Assembly: GCA_026398545.1 (NCBI GenBank)
Contig: JAPLSR010000243.1
Location: forward strand, 1 to 27,445
Direction: 5' to 3'
Source of the DNA: Candidatus Sumerlaeota bacterium
GTDB taxonomy: Bacteria > Sumerlaeota > Sumerlaeia > MWCT01
Length of the DNA stretch: 27,445 nucleotides
The notes under the pieces were generated by a model that searched no databases, had not been told where the DNA came from, and worked only from the letters and a program-made list of their open reading frames with translations. The position numbers and the translations under genes are program-made. Shown piece after piece: positions 7,774 through 15,101 of this stretch; positions within the stretch are counted from its first letter, which is position 1; each line of letters starts with the position of its first letter.

Positions 7774-8463
7774 TCAATCCGTCCGCCTCAGGCTGAAAGA
7801 CTTGGCAAATTCATTCAGGCACCGTTTGCAGAAACGGTATCCCTTCCGGTCGGTGTCGGCAAGGGAGTTGGAAAAAAACATGACACAATGGGGGTCGCGG
7901 CAATGGGGAAGCCCGTAAGTGTGTCCCAGTTCATGCACCGCCTCAGTGAGCGCGCGTCGCATGAAAATCTTTTCATCCGGCGGAAGCCCGTAAAACTCCT
8001 GATGAAGCCGCGAGAGAGAAATAACCGCAACGCCGCGCTTCATGTCCGCCTCGCCAAAGACAAAGTTCAACTCCGGCACATACAGGTCGCTCTCGCAAAC
8101 GCCCAGGATGCGCCGCCCGGGCGCCATAAACTTCTCACTCAAAAGGTTCAGAAGCGCCGTCGAGAGATACTGCCTTCGGGCGGGATTAAACGCCTCCATC
8201 GGCATCCTCTCCGCCTCCATGAACGTATAGTACAGCGGGATTTGCATCTTAATCGCCCCGCCAATGCAGTGTAAAACCTTCGTGCTCACATTGTCAAAAG
8301 GCACAAGATACAAAGTCTCCCACGCCTTATCCGACTGCGGCACACGTAATTTGCCCTTGCTCGTGCCCGTTTGCTCTCCCTCGCCATTAATCGCACCGCT
8401 CAAAAAATAAAATATCAGGACAATTAAATTTGCCAGCAACTGTCTATATCGCAAATTCCTCAC
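7774..8463 (-). CDS. Exported archaemetzincin-family zinc metalloprotease (M54)
   Basis: The full archaemetzincin signature is present: HELGHTYGLPHC, then RDPHCVM and, after 16 residues, CKRC. H177, H181 and H187 would bind the catalytic zinc with E178 as the base, and C188, C193, C212 and C215 a second zinc. The family is an aminopeptidase-like group whose substrates are poorly known. Residues 1-27 are hydrophobic with an Ala-rich end (NLIVLIFYFLSGAINGEG), suggesting export or anchoring, whereas most family members I know of are cytosolic. The start is GTG at 8463, preceded by AGGGTAGG. The last codons (SLRRTD, stop) overlap a copy of the palindrome at 7782-7796. Confidence 0.85.
   Translation of the reverse strand: MRNLRYRQLLANLIVLIFYFLSGAINGEGEQTGTSKGKLRVPQSDKAWETLYLVPFDNVSTKVLHCIGGAIKMQIPLYYTFMEAERMPMEAFNPARRQYLSTALLNLLSEKFMAPGRRILGVCESDLYVPELNFVFGEADMKRGVAVISLSRLHQEFYGLPPDEKIFMRRALTEAVHELGHTYGLPHCRDPHCVMFFSNSLADTDRKGYRFCKRCLNEFAKSFSLRRTD
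7782..7796. repeat. Palindromic repeat copy at the 3' end of the archaemetzincin gene
   Basis: TCCGCCTCAGGCTGA has one mismatch to the consensus. It supplies the SLRR residues near the C-terminus, 8 bases before the end of the stop codon. Confidence 0.7.
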
Positions 8464-8620
8464 GTTCCTACCCTGATTATCATCTCATTTCAGGCACAGT
8501 ATCGCCTTGCGCCGCGAGTCCTGTCAAACAAATCCGCCGGAAGAACCCCTCCGAATATCTTGACACAACTGACAAAATAGCATTCCTATCAAAATTATTC
8601 AAAAGGAAAGGCGTGAGGCA

Positions 8621-10573
8621 GTGTTGTGGCTTCTGGCGATAATCGGAACTCTCTGGACATCTCTCCTCCTCGCGCGGATGCTGGGCATTGCAAAAGTGAG
8701 CCTTCTCGCCACCGCCACACTTGCCATCTTCCACTGCCTGATAACGGTATATTTCTGGGTGGCGGGTATCTTTTCGCTCCACCCCCATTTCTTCCTTGCG
8801 TTCATCCTTATTGATGCCGTTGGTCTCTCACTATTACACCGCTTTTATCTTGCGCGCGAATTAAAACTTGCGCCACTTCCTCTTGACGCTCTCCGGCATG
8901 CGCCGCGCTCCGATTTTCTCCTCCTCGCCCCGCTGGGACTGCTCATCATCCTCCTTATCATCCTTGGCCTGAAACTGGGACCGCGTTACGGCGATGCGGT
9001 GGAGTATCATCTTGTTGAGCCGGTGCGATGGGTGCAGGCGCGCTCGCTCACATGGGAGGGGATGGGGCGCTATCCCGCCTGGCCTCCGATTTCCCGCGTC
9101 CATGGCTTCCCCAATACTGCCGGCATCATGGCGTTCTTCCACATGACATTCACGGGCGACCTTAACGCCGGTGCGCTGTCGCAAGTCTCCTTCGCCCTGA
9201 TGGGGCTTGCCGCCCTTTACGCCCTTGCGAGGGAGCTGGGGCTCCGCAGGCGTCTTGCCATCCTTGCCATATATTTCGCAGTCTTCATCCCTGAATTCCT
9301 CCTGCAATTCACGGAGTCGTACGCCGACCTCGCCATGGCGGGATGTCTCGTCACGGCAATACTCTTCCTTTTCCTGTATATAAAAACGGGGAGTCGGCAA
9401 TGGCTGCTTCTCTTCTGCGCGGCGGCGGGGCTTGTGGGCGGCGTCAAGAATACAGGCGTCATTTTTTCCCTCGTTCTCTTCCTCTGCGCCCTTTCTTACC
9501 ATAAGATGACAAATCTGCCGCGGCAAAAGACGCTCTCTCTTTTCCTCCTCTTCGGTTCCCTGTGGCTTCTCCTCGCAGGTCCCTGGTATCTCCACAACGC
9601 CATCAGATATGGAAACCCTCTGTATCCAATCAAGGTTCACCTCTTCGGGAAAACACTTTTTGACGGTCCCTTTCCCATGGATGGTTTTACGCGCAACTTC
9701 ATGGAGAGGAGAACTAATAATTACCTTCACGCTATCTGGCTTACATACCGCGAGGACGAAAGCGGTGTGGGGCTGGCGCAGATGTTTGGCGGGCTGGGGA
9801 GCGCCTTCTTCATCCTCGGCATCCCTGCCCTGTTCATATCTCTGGCGCGCGCATTTCTGAAAAAGGATAATACATTTATTGCCGTCTGGGCGCTTTTCCT
9901 AATCCTTTATCTATTCCAGCCCGTGAAATGGTATGCGCGATTCTCCCTTCCCCTCGCCTTCTTCTCAGGGCTCTGCCTTGCCTCGCTCCTGCAGAATGCG
10001 CGGCGGCTTGAGCGCTCCCTCATGCTCGCAGTAATTTTCACCTGCCTCACATACAACGGCGTTAAATCCCTGACCGCTCTTTCCTCCAACTTTCTCCCGC
10101 CGGACTTCTGGTATTTCGCCCTCCGCACCGGCGACTACTCCCCGCAACAGTTCAACCAGTTCCCCGGCAATTATTCGGTGCGGCAGTATGTGCGAGAGCA
10201 TTTCATCGGAAGACGGGCAATCCTTTATTACTTCCCCAACGTGGGTCCCGTCACCCTCATGCCGCGCGACATGAAACTCCGTCTTATCACGTTCGGCGCC
10301 GACAAAGAACCCTGGTTCGGGAAAATGCTATCGGAGAAAGTGGATTACGTTTACACCTGCACGCCGCAGGGGTCTGTCAAATTTGCGCGAGAGGAGTCCT
10401 GGCTGAGAGAAAATCCGCAGGCGTTTCCCTTAATCATTGAAGGCGCGCTCCCCGGCGCTTTCAGGGGACAGATGTTCGGCGAGCCGCTCGCACTTGAGCG
10501 TTTATACAGGGTGAATAAACAGGAATTGAGAAGCCTGGTGAAAAATGGGAAAAACAATCGGCAGAAAATTTGA
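8621..10573 (+). CDS. Multi-pass membrane glycosyltransferase-like protein (GT-C fold)
   Basis: A 650-residue protein with about 11-13 hydrophobic helices and a C-terminal soluble region of roughly 150 residues. After the first helices it has GDAVEYHLVEPVRW (near residue 125), an acidic first-loop motif like those of GT-C enzymes (PMT/ArnT/GT39-like), which transfer sugars from polyprenyl-phosphate donors on the outer face of the inner membrane. The substrate cannot be told. The start is GTG at 8621 with AAAGG about 9 bases upstream. The next gene overlaps its end by 29 bp. An intergenic stretch of 157 bp separates it from the divergent archaemetzincin gene; TTGACA occurs there at 8560-8565 but no good -10 follows. 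Confidence 0.78.
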   Translation: MLWLLAIIGTLWTSLLLARMLGIAKVSLLATATLAIFHCLITVYFWVAGIFSLHPHFFLAFILIDAVGLSLLHRFYLARELKLAPLPLDALRHAPRSDFLLLAPLGLLIILLIILGLKLGPRYGDAVEYHLVEPVRWVQARSLTWEGMGRYPAWPPISRVHGFPNTAGIMAFFHMTFTGDLNAGALSQVSFALMGLAALYALARELGLRRRLAILAIYFAVFIPEFLLQFTESYADLAMAGCLVTAILFLFLYIKTGSRQWLLLFCAAAGLVGGVKNTGVIFSLVLFLCALSYHKMTNLPRQKTLSLFLLFGSLWLLLAGPWYLHNAIRYGNPLYPIKVHLFGKTLFDGPFPMDGFTRNFMERRTNNYLHAIWLTYREDESGVGLAQMFGGLGSAFFILGIPALFISLARAFLKKDNTFIAVWALFLILYLFQPVKWYARFSLPLAFFSGLCLASLLQNARRLERSLMLAVIFTCLTYNGVKSLTALSSNFLPPDFWYFALRTGDYSPQQFNQFPGNYSVRQYVREHFIGRRAILYYFPNVGPVTLMPRDMKLRLITFGADKEPWFGKMLSEKVDYVYTCTPQGSVKFAREESWLRENPQAFPLIIEGALPGAFRGQMFGEPLALERLYRVNKQELRSLVKNGKNNRQKI

Positions 10574-11399
10574 AACAATCCTCCTCGTCCTGTTCTGGGC
10601 GTGGGTGGCGCTTTTCGCACTGTTCTACATCACCTCGTCCGGCGCTTCCGCCTATCGGAGAGTTAGACTCATCCCATGGCTGAAGGAGATGTGGGGAATT
10701 GTATGGCGTCAGCCCGCCGCCATCGAGCACCTCAACTCACACGCACGCCGCGCAATCCTGACCCGCCTCCAACGGGGAGAGACGCTGGATGACCCACAAA
10801 ATCAGTATTTCTCTCGCTGGAGCGCCTCCTATCTCAGTTTCCAGAGGCGGGCGGTCAACGAGATTCAGGCGTCACATGCCGAAGCAAGTCTTACCCACAC
10901 CGTCACACTCTCTTTCTCCGAACTATACAGAAGCGGTCATCTGAAAATCACGAGCGCTTCCACATCCCAGCCGGATAACGCCTGTCTCCTTCTCAAACCT
11001 TCCTCGGAAACCTTCCAGGTGGAAATCAACCTTCCATCTCCCCTGCGCGCCATCGCCTTCGACCGCATATCAATCCGCGGAACCATGAGACCTCGTGTTG
11101 GAGTGGAAGATGCGCCATTCTCGGATTACGTCCGCATCTACTGGCTTGGCGTCACAGCCCCTGGTGGAGGGCGGTCTTTTTCGGGTGAAAGGAGTTTCCC
11201 CGTTGACCTTCGGGGGCTCACAGAGAAAGGCGTTGCCACGGCATATCTCGGGGACAATTATCTCTATCTCTCAAGCGGTGACATCCGGCGGATTCTCCTC
11301 GCGTTCAGCCTCGCCGTTGCGAATGAGGTCTCTCTTGAGCGCATAGAATTTTCCCCCGACCTTCTTCCTGCGCCCGTCCAGAAAGTGCAATCGCACTGA
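10545..11399 (+). CDS. Membrane-anchored protein of unknown function, coupled to the glycosyltransferase
   Basis: A 284-residue protein with one N-terminal transmembrane helix (ILLVLFWAWVALFALFYI, residues 12-29), then a helical segment, and from about residue 110 a beta-rich extracytoplasmic domain with no motif I know. It starts inside the upstream gene (29-bp overlap), so translation of the two is probably coupled and the proteins are likely to work together, perhaps in sugar transfer at the outer face of the membrane. The overlap and shared strand are seen; the shared function is inferred. Confidence 0.7.
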   Translation: MGKTIGRKFETILLVLFWAWVALFALFYITSSGASAYRRVRLIPWLKEMWGIVWRQPAAIEHLNSHARRAILTRLQRGETLDDPQNQYFSRWSASYLSFQRRAVNEIQASHAEASLTHTVTLSFSELYRSGHLKITSASTSQPDNACLLLKPSSETFQVEINLPSPLRAIAFDRISIRGTMRPRVGVEDAPFSDYVRIYWLGVTAPGGGRSFSGERSFPVDLRGLTEKGVATAYLGDNYLYLSSGDIRRILLAFSLAVANEVSLERIEFSPDLLPAPVQKVQSH

Positions 11400-11484
11400 G
11401 GGATTTTTCCCTTGCCATGTCTGTCAGCAAAAGTCTAACAATCATCACTTACTGTCTTTCAATCAATGGAGGGGCAAAATCTTT

Positions 11485-12705
11485 ATGGAGACCGAATCTC
11501 TCCGGCAGGCAGCGGAGAAATATCTCATGAACACATACGGAGAGCGCGCCATTTGCCTTGTGCGGGGCGAGGGCTGCCGCGTCTGGGACTCCGATGGCAG
11601 GGAATATCTCGACTTCCTCGCCGGCATCAGCGTCAACAACTTGGGTCATTGCCATCCGGCAATTGTCTCAGCCCTCAAGAAACAGGCGGAAACGCTTATT
11701 CACTGCTCCAACCTCTATCTGATTGAGCCCCAGATTGAGCTTGCCAGAAAACTTGTGGAGAATTCCTTCGCCGACAAATGCTTTTTCGCCAATTCCGGCT
11801 CGGAGGCAAATGAGGGCGCCTTCAAACTCGCACGACTTTACAGCAATACAAAGTACGGCGCAGGCCGCCATTTCATCATCTCAATGATGCACTCCTTCCA
11901 CGGGCGCACCCTTGCTACCATCAGCGCCACGGGACAGTCAAAGGTTCAGGCTGGATTCGAACCGCTTGTTGAAGGTTTTGTCTTTGCAGAATTCAACAAT
12001 ATCGATTCCGTACGACAGCTCGCTGACGAAAAGACCTGCGCGGTGATTGTGGAGCCTGTCCAGGGCGAAGGCGGCGTCATCCCCGCGGATAAAAAATTCC
12101 TCGAAGCCCTTCGCGCCCTCTGCAACGAAAATGACATCATCCTCATTTTTGATGAGGTGCAGTGCGGGCTGGGACGTATCGGCACCAACTTTGCCTATGA
12201 ACATTTTGGCGTGACTCCTGATGTTCTCACCCTCGCCAAGTCGCTCGGAGGCGGCGCGCCTATTGCCGCCCTGCTTGCGCGCCAGCCGTTCTCGGATGTC
12301 TTCACACCGGGGAAACATGCGCACACATTCGGCGGCAACCCGCTCGTTTGCGCCGCGGCGCTCGCCTTCGTGACGGAACTCTTCGATAAAAAGTGCGCCG
12401 ACCGCGCGGCGGAGACCGGCGCCTATTTCCGCTCCCAACTTATGCGCCTCAAGGAAAAATATGAAATCATAAAGGACGTGCGCGGACTGGGTCTCATGAT
12501 AGGTCTTGTAATGTCCCGACCGGGCAAGGGCTTCGTCGCGCGATGTATGCAGAAGGGGCTGCTCGTCAACTGCCCGTCTGAGGCGGGCGAGACGGTCATC
12601 CGTATGTTGCCCCCCCTCATCGTGACGCACGATGAGTGCGACCGCGCAATCTCTATACTTGACGAGTCTCTCGCAGAGGAGACTCAATCCGCCGCAGGCG
12701 AATAA
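11485..12705 (+). CDS. argD: Acetylornithine aminotransferase
   Basis: A PLP-dependent class III aminotransferase converting N-acetylglutamate semialdehyde to N-acetylornithine in arginine synthesis. Seen: GISVNNLGHCHP near the N-terminus, the phosphate-binding region FFANSGSEANEGAFKLAR, IVEPVQGEGG, IFDEVQCGLGR, and the Schiff-base lysine in LAKSLGGG (K252). At 406 residues it is of normal length. GGAGGGG lies 10 bases before the ATG. argF begins 15 bp downstream, so the two form an operon. A palindrome copy at 12573-12587 gives NCPSEAGETV where typical enzymes have a shorter turn, and another copy forms the last codons (SAAGE). Confidence 0.93.
   Translation: METESLRQAAEKYLMNTYGERAICLVRGEGCRVWDSDGREYLDFLAGISVNNLGHCHPAIVSALKKQAETLIHCSNLYLIEPQIELARKLVENSFADKCFFANSGSEANEGAFKLARLYSNTKYGAGRHFIISMMHSFHGRTLATISATGQSKVQAGFEPLVEGFVFAEFNNIDSVRQLADEKTCAVIVEPVQGEGGVIPADKKFLEALRALCNENDIILIFDEVQCGLGRIGTNFAYEHFGVTPDVLTLAKSLGGGAPIAALLARQPFSDVFTPGKHAHTFGGNPLVCAAALAFVTELFDKKCADRAAETGAYFRSQLMRLKEKYEIIKDVRGLGLMIGLVMSRPGKGFVARCMQKGLLVNCPSEAGETVIRMLPPLIVTHDECDRAISILDESLAEETQSAAGE
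12573..12587. repeat. Possible palindromic repeat copy inside argD
   Basis: CCCGTCTGAGGCGGG is close to the family consensus (3 mismatches, of which the two at the ends pair with each other). It is read in a different frame from most other coding copies, giving PSEAG. Confidence 0.45.
12688..12702. repeat. Palindromic repeat copy at the argD 3' end
   Basis: TCCGCCGCAGGCGAA encodes SAAGE, the last five residues of ArgD, directly before the stop codon. Confidence 0.6.
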
Positions 12706-12720
12706 ACTCCGGAGGTTTAT

Positions 12721-13665
12721 ATGTTAGAACGCGACCTTTTATCCATTGCCGACCTCTCAAAAGACGAGGTCTATGAGATTTTCAGAATCGCACAGGATTT
12801 GAAGGCAAGAATGTCACGGCGCGAATTCCCGCCCCTTCTTGAAAAATGCACCCTCGCCATGGTCTTTGAAAAACCATCGCTCCGCACGCGCTGTTCCTTC
12901 GAAAACGGGATGTACCAACTCGGCGGACACGCCGTATATCTCGCACCTGCCGACATCAGTCTTGGCAAGCGCGAATCCATACATGACGTCGCAAAAAACC
13001 TGGAACGCTGGTTCGACCTCATCACGGCGCGCGTCTTCAAACATTCTACCGTCCGGGAACTCGCAAAGTATGCGCGTATTCCTGTCATCAACGCCCTTTC
13101 CGATACAGAGCACCCCTGCCAGGTCCTCGCAGACTTCCTCACCGTGTATGAGAAGCGTGTGAGTCTGTATGATTTTACCATCGCTTATATAGGCGATGGA
13201 AATAATGTCTGCCACTCTCTTATCCTTATATCCGCCATCCTGGGCACGCATATCCGCATCTCCTCGCCGGCGGGTTACGAACCTAAAAAGGCGATCGTGG
13301 AAAAAGCCGCCCGACTTTTAAAAAAATCCGCCGCAGGCAGTTATGAATTCTTCCGCAACCCCGCCGATGCGGTAAAAAAGGCGGACGCAATCTATACGGA
13401 TGTCTGGGCAAGCATGGGGCAGGAATCTGAGTCCGAGGCGCGCAAAAAAATCTTTCTTCCCTATCAGGTGAATAGGGCCCTCCTGAAGCGCGCACCTGAT
13501 GATGTCCTTATCATGCACGACCTGCCTGCGCACAGGGGCGAGGAGATTACAGACGAGGTCATAGACTCCGAACGCTCTATCGTCTTTGACCAGGCGGAAA
13601 ATAGACTTCATGCGCAAAAGGCGCTGATGGTTTTTCTTATCGGTAAGTCTTCAGGAAGCGGATGA
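12721..13665 (+). CDS. argF: Ornithine carbamoyltransferase
   Basis: It makes citrulline from ornithine and carbamoyl phosphate. The carbamoyl-phosphate motif is FEKPSLRTR (residues 49-57; the usual form is STRTR), followed by HPCQ at 131-134 and TDVWASMG for ornithine binding. The C-terminal motif reads MHDLPAHRGEEITDEV (from 265): the cysteine of the usual HCLP motif, which contacts ornithine, is Asp267 here. The length (314 residues) is normal. GGAGG lies 5 bases before the ATG. A palindrome copy at 13327-13340 gives KKSAAGS. The 3' end overlaps the convergent glycosyltransferase gene by 29 bp. Ornithine is the likeliest substrate, but the altered motif leaves an acylated ornithine possible. 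Confidence 0.9.
   Translation: MLERDLLSIADLSKDEVYEIFRIAQDLKARMSRREFPPLLEKCTLAMVFEKPSLRTRCSFENGMYQLGGHAVYLAPADISLGKRESIHDVAKNLERWFDLITARVFKHSTVRELAKYARIPVINALSDTEHPCQVLADFLTVYEKRVSLYDFTIAYIGDGNNVCHSLILISAILGTHIRISSPAGYEPKKAIVEKAARLLKKSAAGSYEFFRNPADAVKKADAIYTDVWASMGQESESEARKKIFLPYQVNRALLKRAPDDVLIMHDLPAHRGEEITDEVIDSERSIVFDQAENRLHAQKALMVFLIGKSSGSG
13327..13340. repeat. Palindromic repeat copy inside argF
   Basis: TCCGCCGCAGGCAG encodes SAAGS on the surface-exposed side of the ornithine-binding domain; it is a truncated match to the consensus. Confidence 0.5.
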
Positions 13666-14956
13666 TAGCTTGGAAGGGCGACGTCCACAGGATTGGCGCC
13701 CCCGCCTCAGCTTGCCTCAGGCGGATTAAGTTTTCCTGAATGAGCGGATTGTCTGGATTATATTTCTTTCCGCCTGTGGCGGACAGGCGCAATCGGTCAG
13801 GCGAAATCCGCGGTCTATCCAGCCAGTCTATAAGCGGTCTCAGGAACTTTTCATACCTGTATTCCTCTAAAATGTGTCCCTTTGCGGAAACAGCTTTCTC
13901 TTTATAGTGCCCATGGTTCTTCGCCATCTTCAGTATGCAATCGCAAAGCGCATTTGCATCTCCCACCGGAAAGCCACTCGCAAAACCCCGCGAGATGAGA
14001 TTGTGTGACAACTCGCAAAGCGGCGTTGTGATTATGGGGATTCCAAATTTCGCCCAGGAAAGTATGCGGTTGCGCGTCCCGAGGAGCCCCTCATATGTAA
14101 AGCGGTCACAATTTATTGCGGCATCCGCCTCGGAGTAAAAATTCGGGAGGGCGTCGAGGGGAACCCATCCGAAGAAATGAAAGCGTCCCGCAAATGGTGA
14201 TGCGCTCACCAGAGCCCTGAACCGCTCAAAGGTGACCTCGTTATGTCCCTTTATCTCGCCGCCGGTCGATATGAAGTGAATTTGCCTTCCCATGCCCGCC
14301 TTGCTCTCCTGCGTTATGGCGAGTTCGATGCCCTTGAAAAGGGTCTGTTCATCCACCCAGGTGTTATATCCGCCGGTAAAGAGGAGACAAAAGGCGTCTT
14401 GAGGAACTTTTGAGCCGCGGAAGGCAACCCTGCCATCAGGCTCTGGCTCATGATGGACAACTCCGGGCGGGACGACAGTGACAAGGTCACTGCCCGAGGT
14501 TAGACGGTTTAACCGCCCCGCGGCGCCGAGCTCTCCAATCAGGGCGTATTTCTGCGGCGTGGAGCACACTGAGAAGTGGTCGCCGGCGAGCAGTGCGGGG
14601 AGAACGTAATGCCACTGGTCTGCAAGTCCCGCGTCCGAGCCGTGGACAAAGGCGAGCTCCTGTCGCTCTGCCATTGGATGCCCAAAATAGTCCATCCAGC
14701 GGGGCGTGTCGCCGACAGCAAGCGCCGATGCGAGGTTCATGACATCTGTTGTGGAGACAATTGCAATCGGCTTCTCCTGAGTAATCCATGCCGCAATGGT
14801 TTTCGCCGCCACATGCGGGTCAAGCGGCAGTGGTCTTCTCTCCCACTCTATCAGTTTGTCAGCCCTCCAAGGCGGGTCCTTGACCTGCGGCGATTTCTCG
14901 GGATTTCCCACCGGCACGGGACCAACGCCAACAACGATGACTGTTCCGGAGGACAT
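13637..14956 (-). CDS. GT-B glycosyltransferase
   Basis: A 439-residue protein with the two-domain GT-B pattern of glycosyltransferase family 4-like enzymes. The N-terminal part includes DYFGHPMAERQELA and a segment ending in SVCSTPQKYALIGELGAAGR. Then come the hinge (FTGGYNTWVDEQTLFKGIEL) and a C-terminal nucleotide-sugar domain with FFGWVPLDALPNFYSEADAA, RILSWAKFGIPIITTPLCEL and GFPVGDANALCD. It probably transfers a sugar from a nucleotide donor in cell-surface polysaccharide synthesis; the acceptor is unknown. There is only a weak AGGA just before the ATG at 14956, so the start is less certain. The last 60 or so residues contain two palindrome copies and look poorly conserved. Confidence 0.8.
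   Translation of the reverse strand: MSSGTVIVVGVGPVPVGNPEKSPQVKDPPWRADKLIEWERRPLPLDPHVAAKTIAAWITQEKPIAIVSTTDVMNLASALAVGDTPRWMDYFGHPMAERQELAFVHGSDAGLADQWHYVLPALLAGDHFSVCSTPQKYALIGELGAAGRLNRLTSGSDLVTVVPPGVVHHEPEPDGRVAFRGSKVPQDAFCLLFTGGYNTWVDEQTLFKGIELAITQESKAGMGRQIHFISTGGEIKGHNEVTFERFRALVSASPFAGRFHFFGWVPLDALPNFYSEADAAINCDRFTYEGLLGTRNRILSWAKFGIPIITTPLCELSHNLISRGFASGFPVGDANALCDCILKMAKNHGHYKEKAVSAKGHILEEYRYEKFLRPLIDWLDRPRISPDRLRLSATGGKKYNPDNPLIQENLIRLRQAEAGAPILWTSPFQAIIRFLKTYR
13711..13725. repeat. Palindromic repeat copy in the glycosyltransferase gene
   Basis: CTTGCCTCAGGCGGA differs from the consensus at two positions. On the coding strand it falls in the RLRQA part of the C-terminus. Confidence 0.5.
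13769..13783. repeat. Palindromic repeat copy in the glycosyltransferase gene
   Basis: TCCGCCTGTGGCGGA reads on the coding strand as TCC GCC ACA GGC GGA, giving SATGG, the same frame as most other coding copies. Confidence 0.7.
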
Positions 14957-15011
14957 ATTCCTGATTTGCTATTCGCAATCGTGACTAAGGTTGACCAAAA
15001 AAAAAGAAATT

Positions 15012-15040
15012 TTCACCACAGAGCCACAGAGAGCACGGAG
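15012..15040 (-). repeat. CACAGAG-type dispersed repeat, copy B
   Basis: The core CACCACAGAGCCACAGAGAG matches the reverse complement of 3074-3102 with 3 mismatches over 29 bases. CACCACAG (15015-15022) can also pair with CTGTGGTG near 15063-15070. It occupies the gap between dnaK and the glycosyltransferase gene. Confidence 0.7.
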
Positions 15041-15101
15041 ATTTTTATATTCCCGTTTCCTCCTGTGGTGGCTGGTGATATCTTAATAATTTTTAAGTGT
15101 C

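Noticed and set aside
7060..8274. 404-codon plus-strand frame opposite the lipoprotein, DUF1844 and archaemetzincin genes
   Set aside because: Three minus-strand genes with clear domains and ribosome binding sites account for the region; the long frame follows from their codon bias.
8560..8588. TTGACA box upstream of the membrane glycosyltransferase
   Set aside because: No acceptable -10 at 16-18 bases; the best is TTCCTA or TCCTAT, too weak to annotate.
8861..9730. 289-codon minus-strand frame opposite the membrane glycosyltransferase
   Set aside because: Highly charged antisense translation of a hydrophobic protein; no start site or domain.
11950..11962. GGTTCGAATCC-like tRNA T-loop on the minus strand
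   Set aside because: It lies in conserved argD coding sequence, and no acceptor stem or anticodon arm is found around it.
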